A stretch of DNA of 5,388 bases from Betaproteobacteria bacterium (GCA_016867955.1 VGIE01000190.1:1-5388), one strand, 5' to 3'. Positions 1 through 5,388 are shown, numbered from the stretch's first letter. The notes: generated by a model from the sequence alone, not told the origin. A program made the numbers and translations.

Positions 1-198
1 CTGATCATGACGGACAACGTCGTGGCAAATCCCAATTACCGCGGCGCGGTCATGGAGAGCAATGTCGCCTCGCGCGCCATCAAGCGCGCTGCGACGCCTG
101 AGGATCTCGTGGGCACCCTCGTTTATCTTTGCTCGCCGGAGAGCGATTTCGTCACCGGACAGTGCCTAGTGGTCGACGGCGGGTCGGTGATGCACTGA
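1..198 (+). CDS. SDR family oxidoreductase, C-terminal fragment (5' end outside window)
   Basis: This is the last 65 residues of a short-chain dehydrogenase/reductase; the reading frame is open from base 1, so the gene begins before the window. What is visible is the family's C-terminal signature: a charged segment (RAIKRAATPEDLVGTLVYLC) followed by SPESDFVTGQCLVVDGGSVMH, matching the classical SDR ending in which 'P-E-D-[LIV]' leads a helix and 'ITGQ.l.vDGG' forms the last strand. The internal ATG at base 7 is not the start, because the Gly-rich NAD(P) motif and the Tyr-x-x-x-Lys catalytic pair must lie upstream. By family it should be a cytoplasmic NAD(P)(H)-dependent alcohol/ketone or dihydrodiol dehydrogenase. 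The stop is TGA, 41 bases before the Rieske oxygenase gene, so the two are probably co-transcribed. The substrate cannot be inferred. Confidence 0.9.
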   Translation: MIMTDNVVANPNYRGAVMESNVASRAIKRAATPEDLVGTLVYLCSPESDFVTGQCLVVDGGSVMH

Positions 199-227
199 AA
201 GTGAAAACTCTGTGTACACTATACTTT

Positions 228-231
228 GAGG
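228..231 (+). promoter_or_regulatory. Ribosome binding site of the Rieske oxygenase gene
   Basis: GAGG lies 8 bases before the ATG at 240. It supports that ATG over the TTG at 129, which would lie inside the SDR gene and add 37 residues unlike the family's N-terminus. Confidence 0.6.
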
Positions 232-239
232 CAACCCCG

Positions 240-1550
240 ATGGTCACTGCCGAAGAGCAAAAGCTGTTTACTGAAGTCGGCCCAGGCACGCCTGGCGGCG
301 AGTTGCTGCGCCGTTACTGGTACCCGATCGCCGCTCTCACCGAGCTGGACGAGAACCCGGTCAAGCCGGTGAAGCTGCTGGGCGAGACACTGGTCCTGTA
401 TCGCGACCGGAGCGGCACTCTCGGACTCGTCGACCGCGCTTGCGCGCACCGGCGGGCGAGTCTCGCGCTTGGCATCCCGGAGGAGAAGGGTCTGCGCTGC
501 CCGTACCACGGCTGGCGCTTCGGCGAGAACGGGCAGTGCCTCGAGCAGCCCGCGGAGACGCGACCTTACTGCGACAAGGTGAAGATCAAGGCATACCCGG
601 TAAAAGTGGCGTGCGGCGTGGTGTTCGCCTACCTCGGGCCGCAGCCGGCGCCTGAGCTGCCGATGTGGGATCTCATGGTCTGGGAGAACGTCTACCACGA
701 GCTCGCTTACGCCGTTCTGCCGTGCAATTGGTTCCAGAGCATGGAGAACACCGTCGACCAGCACCACATCGACTGGCTGCACGTCATCTTTTCCGACTAC
801 GTCTACGAGCGCCTGGGGCGCCCGGAGCTGAAAAAGCGCTTCTGGCGTCCAGGGGAATTCAGCGAGAAAACTGAAGGCGACCGCGGGCGGATCACCGAGA
901 TGCTCTACGAGCGCAACGAACTCGGCATCGCGCGGCGCGCGACCTACGGCAACCGCGGCAAGAACCACGCCGACTGGCGCATCGGGCTGCAGATGGTGTT
1001 TCCGAATTTCACCCGCGCCGTCAACGACCTACAGATCCGCGTGCCGATCGACGACACGCACGTCATGTACTTCCTGATCCGCGCCCACTGGGTGAAGCCT
1101 GGCGACAAGGTCACGCAGGACAAGAACAAGATTCCGTTCTTCAAGATTCCGGTGCCGATCGACGCGGAAGGCAACGTCAACTGGGATGACATGGATGCGC
1201 ATGCCACGCAAGACATGGTGGCGTGGATTTCCCAGGGCCCGATCTTCGACCGCACCAAGGAGCTGCTGGGCGAAACCGACAAGGGCATCCGACTGTTCCG
1301 CCAGATCTTCAAGGAGCAGGCCGCCCTAGTGGCGCAGGGGCGCGAGCCGATGAACGTGTTCCGCGAAGCCGCTAAAGCCAAGCTCATCCACGTCCCGGCG
1401 GCTGAGGAAGAGGACTACTGGGCGTACCAGAAGACCCAGCTCGTCAGCCGCGCCCGCACGGCGAACAAGTGGAGCCCGGTGCTGCGCGACCTGGTGCTCA
1501 GGTACTACCCGGAAGAGGCGGCCGAGATCCTTAAGGATCCCGTCCACTGA
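240..1550 (+). CDS. Rieske non-heme iron oxygenase, alpha subunit (phthalate dioxygenase-like)
   Basis: This 436-residue protein is a ring-hydroxylating (or O-demethylating) oxygenase component that would insert oxygen into an aromatic or cyclic substrate, using electrons from a separate reductase. The N-terminal Rieske domain holds the [2Fe-2S] ligands as C-x-H-x16-C-x2-H: C68, H70, C87 and H90, followed by GWRF. The catalytic domain has E169-N170 and D173-x2-H176-x4-H181, where the two His bind the mononuclear iron and D173 is the expected inter-subunit bridge. D325, in TQDMVAW followed by QGPI.DR and a GETDKGI segment, is the likely third iron ligand, as in the phthalate 4,5-dioxygenase / LigX-like (alpha-only) group. 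The N-terminal GPGTPGGELLRRYWYPIA segment and the total length also fit that group. ATG 240 was chosen because of its Shine-Dalgarno and family-like start. No signal peptide is present. No beta subunit or reductase is encoded in the window. The stop overlaps the proposed start of the next gene. Family call is firm; substrate unknown. Confidence 0.95.
   Translation: MVTAEEQKLFTEVGPGTPGGELLRRYWYPIAALTELDENPVKPVKLLGETLVLYRDRSGTLGLVDRACAHRRASLALGIPEEKGLRCPYHGWRFGENGQCLEQPAETRPYCDKVKIKAYPVKVACGVVFAYLGPQPAPELPMWDLMVWENVYHELAYAVLPCNWFQSMENTVDQHHIDWLHVIFSDYVYERLGRPELKKRFWRPGEFSEKTEGDRGRITEMLYERNELGIARRATYGNRGKNHADWRIGLQMVFPNFTRAVNDLQIRVPIDDTHVMYFLIRAHWVKPGDKVTQDKNKIPFFKIPVPIDAEGNVNWDDMDAHATQDMVAWISQGPIFDRTKELLGETDKGIRLFRQIFKEQAALVAQGREPMNVFREAAKAKLIHVPAAEEEDYWAYQKTQLVSRARTANKWSPVLRDLVLRYYPEEAAEILKDPVH
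1533..1537 (+). promoter_or_regulatory. Shine-Dalgarno supporting a CTG start for the Gfo/Idh/MocA gene
   Basis: AAGGA lies 9 bases before the CTG at 1547, inside the last codons of the Rieske gene. No comparable purine-rich site lies at ideal distance before the ATG at 1634 (upstream there is CAACCTGCTACCGGCG). It is therefore the main sequence evidence that translation begins at or very near 1547. Confidence 0.5.
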
Positions 1551-2590
1551 CCTATCAGCGGGAATTCGAGCGGCGGCTCGACGTAGCCATCGTCGGGGCG
1601 GGGTCGCACGCCTACCGCAACCTGCTACCGGCGATGAACTTCCTGCCGGTCACGCTACGGGCGGTATGCGACACCAACCGGGTGCTCGCGGAGGCGACGG
1701 CGCGCCAGTACGGCGCGCGCGCCTATGCCGACGCGGCCGACATGTACCGGAGCGAGTGCCTCGACGCGGTGTTCATCTGCGTATCGCCGCTGCATCACCC
1801 GCAGCTCGCCTGCCAGGCGTTCGACGCGGGCCTGCACGTCTGGATGGAAAAGCCCCCCGCCCGGCGCGCTGCCGAGGTGGTGGAGATGATCCGCAGGCGC
1901 AAAGATCGCGTCGCCCTGGTCGGTTTCAAGAAGGCGTTTATGCCGGCCACGCAGAAGGCGATCGAGATCTTCTCGCGCCAGCCTGATGCGCCGCTGCGCA
2001 GCATGCTCGCTGAGTATCCGATGACGATCCCCGAGGACGGCGAGGCCGTCCTGCGCGAGGGGCAGTATGTGAATTGGCTGCGCAACGGCTGTCATCCGCT
2101 TTCGCTGCTGATAGCGGTCGCAGGCCCCGTGGCCGCGGTGACGGTCCACCGCGGCCGGCATGGCGGCGGGGTGTGTGTACTCGAGTTCAGGAACGGCGTG
2201 ATCGGCAACTGGCACCTCGCCGAGGTGGAGAACCGCGGGCAGCCCGTCGAGCGCTACAGCTTCTTCGGCGACAAGAGCCATGTCGTGATCGAAAATGGAC
2301 TGCGCGTCTCTTTCCACCGCGGCATCCCCTTCCAGTACGGCCGGAACACGACGTACCTTCCGGAAGGCCTTGATTACGGTGCCGTGGTGTGGGAGCCGCA
2401 GAACCGGGAAGGCACGCTGGAGAACAAGGCGCTCTTCACCCAGGGGATCTACGACGAGATGCGCTACTTCTGTGAGTGCGTCCTCGCCAGCCGGCCGGCG
2501 CAGAAAGGCTCGCTCGAGTTCACCCTGCAGGTGATGAAGGTCAACGAAGCCGGGCTGATCTCCGGGGGCCACCGCATCGACATCCCCTAA
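1547..2590 (+). CDS. Gfo/Idh/MocA family NAD(P)-dependent oxidoreductase; probable non-canonical CTG start
   Basis: Read from CTG 1547, the product is 347 residues, normal for the family. Residues 12-22 read DVAIVGAGSHA, the first Rossmann strand with the GxGxxA dinucleotide-binding loop. AVCD ends the second strand with an acidic residue (D42), E101-K102-P103 is the family's EKP motif with the conserved active-site Lys, and H183 in NGCHPL is the candidate catalytic His. The first ATG (1634) would start at residue 30 and delete the nucleotide-binding loop, so it is unlikely to be the real start. The frame is open only back to a TAA at 1532, and between there and 1634 it has no ATG, GTG or TTG. 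CTG 1547 overlaps the Rieske stop (CTGA) and has AAGGA 9 bases upstream. By analogy with Pht4/OphB, a Gfo/Idh/MocA enzyme beside a phthalate-type Rieske oxygenase, it may oxidise the cis-dihydrodiol product; this is inference. Family call strong; start and substrate uncertain. Confidence 0.88.
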   Translation: MTYQREFERRLDVAIVGAGSHAYRNLLPAMNFLPVTLRAVCDTNRVLAEATARQYGARAYADAADMYRSECLDAVFICVSPLHHPQLACQAFDAGLHVWMEKPPARRAAEVVEMIRRRKDRVALVGFKKAFMPATQKAIEIFSRQPDAPLRSMLAEYPMTIPEDGEAVLREGQYVNWLRNGCHPLSLLIAVAGPVAAVTVHRGRHGGGVCVLEFRNGVIGNWHLAEVENRGQPVERYSFFGDKSHVVIENGLRVSFHRGIPFQYGRNTTYLPEGLDYGAVVWEPQNREGTLENKALFTQGIYDEMRYFCECVLASRPAQKGSLEFTLQVMKVNEAGLISGGHRIDIP

Positions 2591-2593
2591 GGC

Positions 2594-2627
2594 GCTATGC
2601 ACCGCAATCATGCGGTTTATGCATAGC
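2594..2627 (+). repeat. Nested inverted repeat between operon halves (possible operator or mRNA hairpin)
   Basis: Four bases after the Gfo/Idh/MocA stop, outer arms GCTATGCA (2594-2601) and TGCATAGC (2620-2627) are exact reverse complements. Nested inside are CCGCA (2602-2606) and TGCGG (2611-2615) around an ATCA loop, with TTTA left unpaired on the 3' side. As RNA this gives about 13 base pairs in 34 bases. No T-tract follows, so it is not a standard intrinsic terminator. The position in the only gap longer than 50 bases suggests an operator, an attenuating or processing hairpin, or an mRNA-stabilising structure. The sequence does not decide which. Confidence 0.5.
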
Positions 2628-2634
2628 CGCGGCT
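2625..2634. repeat. Perfect 10-base palindrome AGCCGCGGCT
   Basis: AGCCGCGGCT equals its own reverse complement and overlaps the right arm of the preceding inverted repeat by three bases. It could be a protein-binding half of a composite operator, or chance in GC-rich DNA. Confidence 0.35.
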
Positions 2635-2691
2635 GTACAAGGCTACGCCCCTGGACTATCGTGGAGACCCCTGAAGCGACGACCTAAAGAA

Positions 2692-2697
2692 GAGGAG
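2692..2697 (+). promoter_or_regulatory. Ribosome binding site of the GlcG/HbpS gene
   Basis: The purine-rich stretch AAAGAAGAGGAG (2686-2697) precedes the ATG at 2701, with GAGG ending five bases before it. It fixes the start at 2701, not at further-upstream codons in the same open frame, which would read through the intergenic hairpin. Confidence 0.65.
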
Positions 2698-2700
2698 CCC

Positions 2701-3156
2701 ATGGCAACCAAACCGGTACCGCACCAGAACCCCTATGGCGAGCGCATCTCGCTTGAGCTTGCCAAGCAAATCGCCGAGGCCGGCGAGGTTTTCGCGACCA
2801 AGATGGGCTGGAACGCGACCATCTGCATCTGCGACGACGGCGGCCACCCGGTGCTGCTGCATCGCATGAGCAACGGGCAGTTTGGCAGCGTGGAACTGAC
2901 GCTGGCGAAGGCGTATGGCGCGACGGCCTTCCGGCGCTCGACGGGGATCTTCCACGACGACCTCGCCGCGGGGAAATTCAACACCTTCTGGCATCTGCGC
3001 CAGGAGGCGGCGATTCCGCTGGAAGGCGGCTATCCCATCATAGTCGGCGGCAAGGTGATCGGCGGCATCGGTGTCTCGGGCGTCGGCGCGGCCGGATTGG
3101 CCGACGGCGACAGCCAGGTGGCGCTCGCCGCGCTCGAGGTCGTCAAGGGCAAATAA
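2701..3156 (+). CDS. GlcG/HbpS-family protein (heme-binding-like fold)
   Basis: This 151-residue cytoplasmic protein has no signal peptide or membrane segment. It shows the GlcG/HbpS family layout: an N-terminal helix (about 16-36, ISLELAKQIAEAGEVFATKMG), a strand with ICICDDGGHPVLLHRM (41-56), a central helix with KAYGATAFRRST (70-81), and the glycine-rich ending GGYPIIVGGKVIGGIGVSG (109-127), which is the family's most conserved block, then D135-D137 and a closing helix. Family members include HbpS, a heme-binding redox sensor of Streptomyces, GlcG of the glycolate operon, and the PduO C-terminal domain; many have no assigned function and often sit in catabolic operons. Heme ligands are not conserved enough to assign here; H49, H54, H85 and H98 are candidates only. 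Its stop lies directly before or inside the start of the molybdoenzyme gene, so an accessory, cofactor-related or small-molecule-binding role for that enzyme is plausible but unproven. Confidence 0.9.
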   Translation: MATKPVPHQNPYGERISLELAKQIAEAGEVFATKMGWNATICICDDGGHPVLLHRMSNGQFGSVELTLAKAYGATAFRRSTGIFHDDLAAGKFNTFWHLRQEAAIPLEGGYPIIVGGKVIGGIGVSGVGAAGLADGDSQVALAALEVVKGK

Positions 3157-5321
3157 CGCGGCGTTCGACAGCCCTGGAAGCCGAGGTACGCGAGCAGAAG
3201 GTTGTTTGTCGCAACTGCCACGGCGGTTGCGGCACGGTGGTGCGCACTCGCAATGGCCGGGTCGAGGAGGTCGTCGGCGACCCCGACAATCCCATTAACC
3301 GCGGCAAGCTGTGCTCCAAAGCCGGCATCGCTTCGCTCGAGCAGCTCTACCATCCCGATCGCCTGAATTACCCGCTGCTGCGAGCGGGCAAGCGCGGCGA
3401 AGGGCGCTGGCGGCGCGCGACGTGGGACGAGGCGCTCGCGCACATCGCGGAAAAAATGCAGGGCCTGAAGGCCCAATACGGCGCCGAGTCGGTGGCGTTC
3501 GCGCGCGGCGTGGGCATGAACAACCAGCACATCATCGCGAGGCTCACCAATCTTTTCGGCACGCCGAATCTGGCCTCCATCAGCTACGTGTGCTACGCGA
3601 CGCGCGTCGCCGTATGCAGCGCCACCGCCACCGGCAAATTCGGTGGCAAGACCTGGGACACGGTGGCGGTTCCGGACTTCTTCTCCGCTCCGCGCTGCGT
3701 GGTGGAATGGGGCTCCCAGAAGCGCACCAGCAACGATCACGGCCTGATCGGCTTTGCCCCGTTTACCGAGGCCCTGCGCCAGCGCCCGGCGCATATCCTG
3801 GTCGACCCGCGCAAGCCGTCGTCGGCCGGCGAGGTCGATCTGTGGCTTCCCGTGCGACCGGGCAGCGACGCGGCCATGGCACTCGGGTGGATCAACCTCA
3901 TCATCGAGGAAGAGCTCTACGACAAGGCGTTCGTCGAGAAGCACTGCCACGGCTTCGAGGAGCTGCGCGCGCGCGCGCGCGACTACCCCCTGCCAAAGGT
4001 CGCAGACCTCACGTGGTGCGATCCAGAACAGATCGCGCGCGCCGCACGGCTGTATGCGACGACGCGGCCCGGGTGCATCGTCTGGGGCAACGGGCTCGAG
4101 CACGTGGGGCGGAACTCGTTCCAGTCGCTTCGCGCCGCGCTCATCCTCATGGGCATCACTGGCAACCTCGACGTGCCGGGCGGCAACGTGTTCTATCCGG
4201 CGCCGCCGCTCGCGTATCCGGACCTCAAGGACAAGCTGTCGCCGGAGCAGGATGCCAAGCGGATCGGTGGCAAGCGGTTCAAGGCGCTCAACCGGGCCGG
4301 CTTCGCGCACCCGCCGAGCCTTTTCCGCACCATCATTTCCGGCGAGCCGTACCCGGTCAGGGGAATGGTCGTCGTCGGCAGCAACCTCGCCACCACCTAT
4401 CCCAATACGGCGCGCGTCCTAGAAGCGCTGAACAAGCTCGATCTGCTGGTAGTGCACGACATCTTCATGACGCCCACGGCGGAGTACGCCGATGTGGTGC
4501 TTCCGGCGGCGGCAAACCTCGAGCGCGACGAGCCCCGGCTTCACCTGCACATCAAGGGGCCGCACGCCATGTTCATGGACACGGTGTCTCGCAAGGTCAC
4601 GTCGGTCGCGGAGCGCAAGTCGGATTGGGAATTCATCATCGGGCTTGGGCAGAAGCTCGGCTACGGCGAGTATTTCCCGTCGCTCGAGTCGCTCGCGGAC
4701 GAGTCCCTGTGGCCCATGGGCATCACTTGGGAGGAGCTCAGGGCGCGCGACTACGTCGAGATCCCCATCGAGTACCGCAAGTACGAGAAATCGGGATTCG
4801 GCACGCCGACCGGCAAGTTCGAGATCTACTCGACCGTTATGAAGGACTGGGGCTACGACCCGCTACCCTCGCACGTCGAGCCGGTGGAGAGCCCCCTCAC
4901 CATGCCGGAGCGGCACAGGGAATATCCGCTGATCCTCATTACCGGCGCGAAGCAGGCGATGTACTACCACTCGCAGGGCCGTCAGCTGCCCTCGCTGCGC
5001 CATCTCGCCCCCGAGCCGCTGCTGGAGATGCACCGGAAGACGGCGCAACGGCTGGGCATCGACGCCGGGGAGTTCGCATGGGTCGAGACAGTGCGCGGCC
5101 GCCTGCGCCTGAAGGTGCATACGCACGAGCGCATGCACCCGGGCGTGGTCATGGTGCCGCACGGCTGGTGGCTGCCGGAGCAGCCGGGGCCCGACCACGG
5201 CCTCTTCGACGTGTGCGTCAACGTGCTCACCGATGACGATCCAGACATCTGCGACCTCGCGTTCGGGGGCAGCCCGCTGAAGGGGCTCCTTTGCCGCGTG
5301 GTTCCGGCGGCGGGCACCTAG
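3153..5321 (+). CDS. Molybdopterin (Mo/W-bisMGD) oxidoreductase, DMSO reductase superfamily, acetylene hydratase/PhsA-like branch; start non-canonical
   Basis: Read from ATA 3153, the product is 722 residues. The N-terminus carries a [4Fe-4S] site C19-x2-C22-x3-C26-x27-C54 (VCRNCHGGCG through KLC). C147 in SYVCYATR is the candidate Mo/W ligand at the position that holds Cys, Ser, Asp or Sec in relatives. Pterin-binding segments follow: VEWGSQK, LVDPRKPSSAGEVDLWLPVRPGSDAA, VVGSNL (about 406-412) and EYADVVLPAA (444-453). The C-terminal pterin-binding domain runs from YPLILITGAK (591) past HGWW (670-673). There is no Tat leader, so it should be cytoplasmic. No ATG, GTG or TTG lies between the preceding gene and the first Cys; the GTG at 3237 would delete three of four cluster Cys. 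Start candidates are ATA 3153 (overlapping the previous TAA) and CTG 3174 (715 residues). The family includes hydroxylases, reductases and the non-redox acetylene hydratase; this enzyme's reaction is not determined. No separate ferredoxin-like subunit is visible. Confidence 0.92.
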   Translation: MTRRSTALEAEVREQKVVCRNCHGGCGTVVRTRNGRVEEVVGDPDNPINRGKLCSKAGIASLEQLYHPDRLNYPLLRAGKRGEGRWRRATWDEALAHIAEKMQGLKAQYGAESVAFARGVGMNNQHIIARLTNLFGTPNLASISYVCYATRVAVCSATATGKFGGKTWDTVAVPDFFSAPRCVVEWGSQKRTSNDHGLIGFAPFTEALRQRPAHILVDPRKPSSAGEVDLWLPVRPGSDAAMALGWINLIIEEELYDKAFVEKHCHGFEELRARARDYPLPKVADLTWCDPEQIARAARLYATTRPGCIVWGNGLEHVGRNSFQSLRAALILMGITGNLDVPGGNVFYPAPPLAYPDLKDKLSPEQDAKRIGGKRFKALNRAGFAHPPSLFRTIISGEPYPVRGMVVVGSNLATTYPNTARVLEALNKLDLLVVHDIFMTPTAEYADVVLPAAANLERDEPRLHLHIKGPHAMFMDTVSRKVTSVAERKSDWEFIIGLGQKLGYGEYFPSLESLADESLWPMGITWEELRARDYVEIPIEYRKYEKSGFGTPTGKFEIYSTVMKDWGYDPLPSHVEPVESPLTMPERHREYPLILITGAKQAMYYHSQGRQLPSLRHLAPEPLLEMHRKTAQRLGIDAGEFAWVETVRGRLRLKVHTHERMHPGVVMVPHGWWLPEQPGPDHGLFDVCVNVLTDDDPDICDLAFGGSPLKGLLCRVVPAAGT

Positions 5322-5323
5322 CC

Positions 5324-5388
5324 ATGGCGCAGGCCCTTCTCGACTGGTTCGTCGTGGCACTGCGCTGGGCGCACATCGTGGCGATCCT
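5324..5388 (+). CDS. Start of a membrane protein (3' end outside window)
   Basis: ATG lies two bases after the molybdoenzyme stop. The 21 complete codons read MAQALLDWFVVALRWAHIVAI, then L if the last codon is completed: a short polar start running into a hydrophobic helix with Arg-Trp-Ala-His. The pattern '[LA]LRW.H[IV].A' recalls first helices of heme- or copper-associated membrane families such as PuuD (urate hydroxylase) N-terminal domains and CopD-like proteins, where the His can be a metal ligand; that resemblance rests on very few residues. The near-zero spacing implies translational coupling with the molybdoenzyme, so it could be a membrane electron-transfer partner. There is no strong Shine-Dalgarno. 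Confidence 0.6.
   Translation, partial: MAQALLDWFVVALRWAHIVAI

Larger units (their letters stand above)
2591..2700. other. 110-base intergenic region before the GlcG/HbpS gene
   Basis: This non-coding gap separates SDR/Rieske/Gfo from GlcG/molybdoenzyme. The left half holds the inverted repeat and palindrome; the right end holds the ribosome binding site. A weak sigma70-like pair can be drawn (TGTACA at 2634-2639, 17-base spacer, TATCGT at 2657-2662; 4 of 6 consensus matches each), but this is little better than chance. No tRNA, small ORF with a convincing start, or T-rich terminator was seen. Confidence 0.5.

Noticed and set aside
212..225. GTGTACAC palindrome (212-219) followed by TATACT (220-225), resembling an operator and -10 element before the Rieske gene
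   Set aside because: The best -35 candidate (CTGAAA, 195-200) is weak with a 19-base spacer, and a start site implied by TATACT would fall at about 232, leaving out the ribosome binding site at 228-231. Chance is more likely.
219..968. 249-codon antisense open frame opposite the Rieske gene
   Set aside because: It covers the highly conserved Rieske domain coding region in the complementary frame and shows no protein-family features.
1655..2611. 318-codon antisense open frame opposite the Gfo/Idh/MocA gene
   Set aside because: Low-complexity His/Arg/Ala/Val composition and mirror-frame position are typical of third-position GC bias; no family motif is recognisable.
2594..2627. Intrinsic transcription terminator after the Gfo/Idh/MocA gene
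   Set aside because: A hairpin is present but no run of T follows on the + strand (the next bases are CGCGGCTG), so the standard terminator signature is missing.
2634..2662. Sigma70-like promoter TGTACA - 17 bases - TATCGT before the GlcG/HbpS gene
   Set aside because: Each hexamer matches consensus at only 4 of 6 positions, which is expected by chance in a gap this size; not listed as a separate feature.
3030..4310. 426-codon antisense open frame opposite the GlcG end and the molybdoenzyme
   Set aside because: It spans two sense genes and their junction, has Arg/Ala/Val-rich sequence without motifs, and is best explained as an antisense shadow.
3311..5236. 641-codon open frame overlapping the molybdoenzyme on the + strand
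   Set aside because: Its Arg/Ala/Pro-rich translation has no domain pattern and it is fully explained as a GC-rich shadow of the molybdoenzyme frame, which carries all conserved motifs.
1..5388. CRISPR array, insertion sequence, tRNA or rRNA
   Set aside because: No regularly spaced repeats, transposase-like reading frame, terminal inverted repeats or tRNA cloverleaf were seen on either strand.

Overview
The window is a GC-rich (clearly above 60% by eye), densely packed bacterial segment with every recognisable gene on the + strand. Codon use is strongly G/C at third positions, and spacing is operon-like. Gene content (a phthalate-dioxygenase-type Rieske oxygenase, a Gfo/Idh/MocA dehydrogenase, a GlcG/HbpS protein and a molybdopterin enzyme) suggests a proteobacterium with broad catabolic capacity, perhaps Burkholderiales or a related group. 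The taxonomic guess is inference only; no marker gene is present.

Layout: (1) 1-198, C-terminal end of a short-chain dehydrogenase/reductase (SDR) cut by the window edge; (2) 240-1550, Rieske [2Fe-2S]/mononuclear-iron oxygenase alpha subunit with all expected metal ligands; (3) about 1547-2590, Gfo/Idh/MocA NAD(P)-dependent oxidoreductase, whose Rossmann motif lies upstream of the first canonical start codon; (4) 2591-2700, the only sizeable gap, holding a two-part inverted repeat; (5) 2701-3156, GlcG/HbpS-family protein; (6) about 3153-5321, molybdopterin (Mo/W-bisMGD) oxidoreductase with an N-terminal [4Fe-4S] site, resembling the acetylene hydratase/thiosulfate reductase branch of the DMSO reductase family; (7) 5324 to the end, the first residues of a membrane protein.

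The genes look like part of a catabolic operon for a cyclic or aromatic acid. A Rieske oxygenase followed directly by a Gfo/Idh/MocA dehydrogenase recalls the phthalate 4,5-dioxygenase / cis-dihydrodiol dehydrogenase pair (Pht3/Pht4, OphA2/OphB). Here an SDR lies upstream. Downstream sit a GlcG/HbpS protein and a cytoplasmic Mo/W enzyme, which are not part of the classical phthalate pathway. The substrate cannot be read from the sequence. No oxygenase reductase, transporter, regulator or transposase is visible.

The most unusual sequence-level observation is that both the Gfo/Idh/MocA gene and the molybdopterin gene have no ATG, GTG or TTG upstream of their essential N-terminal cofactor motifs. 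In both, a near-cognate codon (CTG, ATA) sits exactly where a 4-base start/stop overlap with the preceding gene would be expected.
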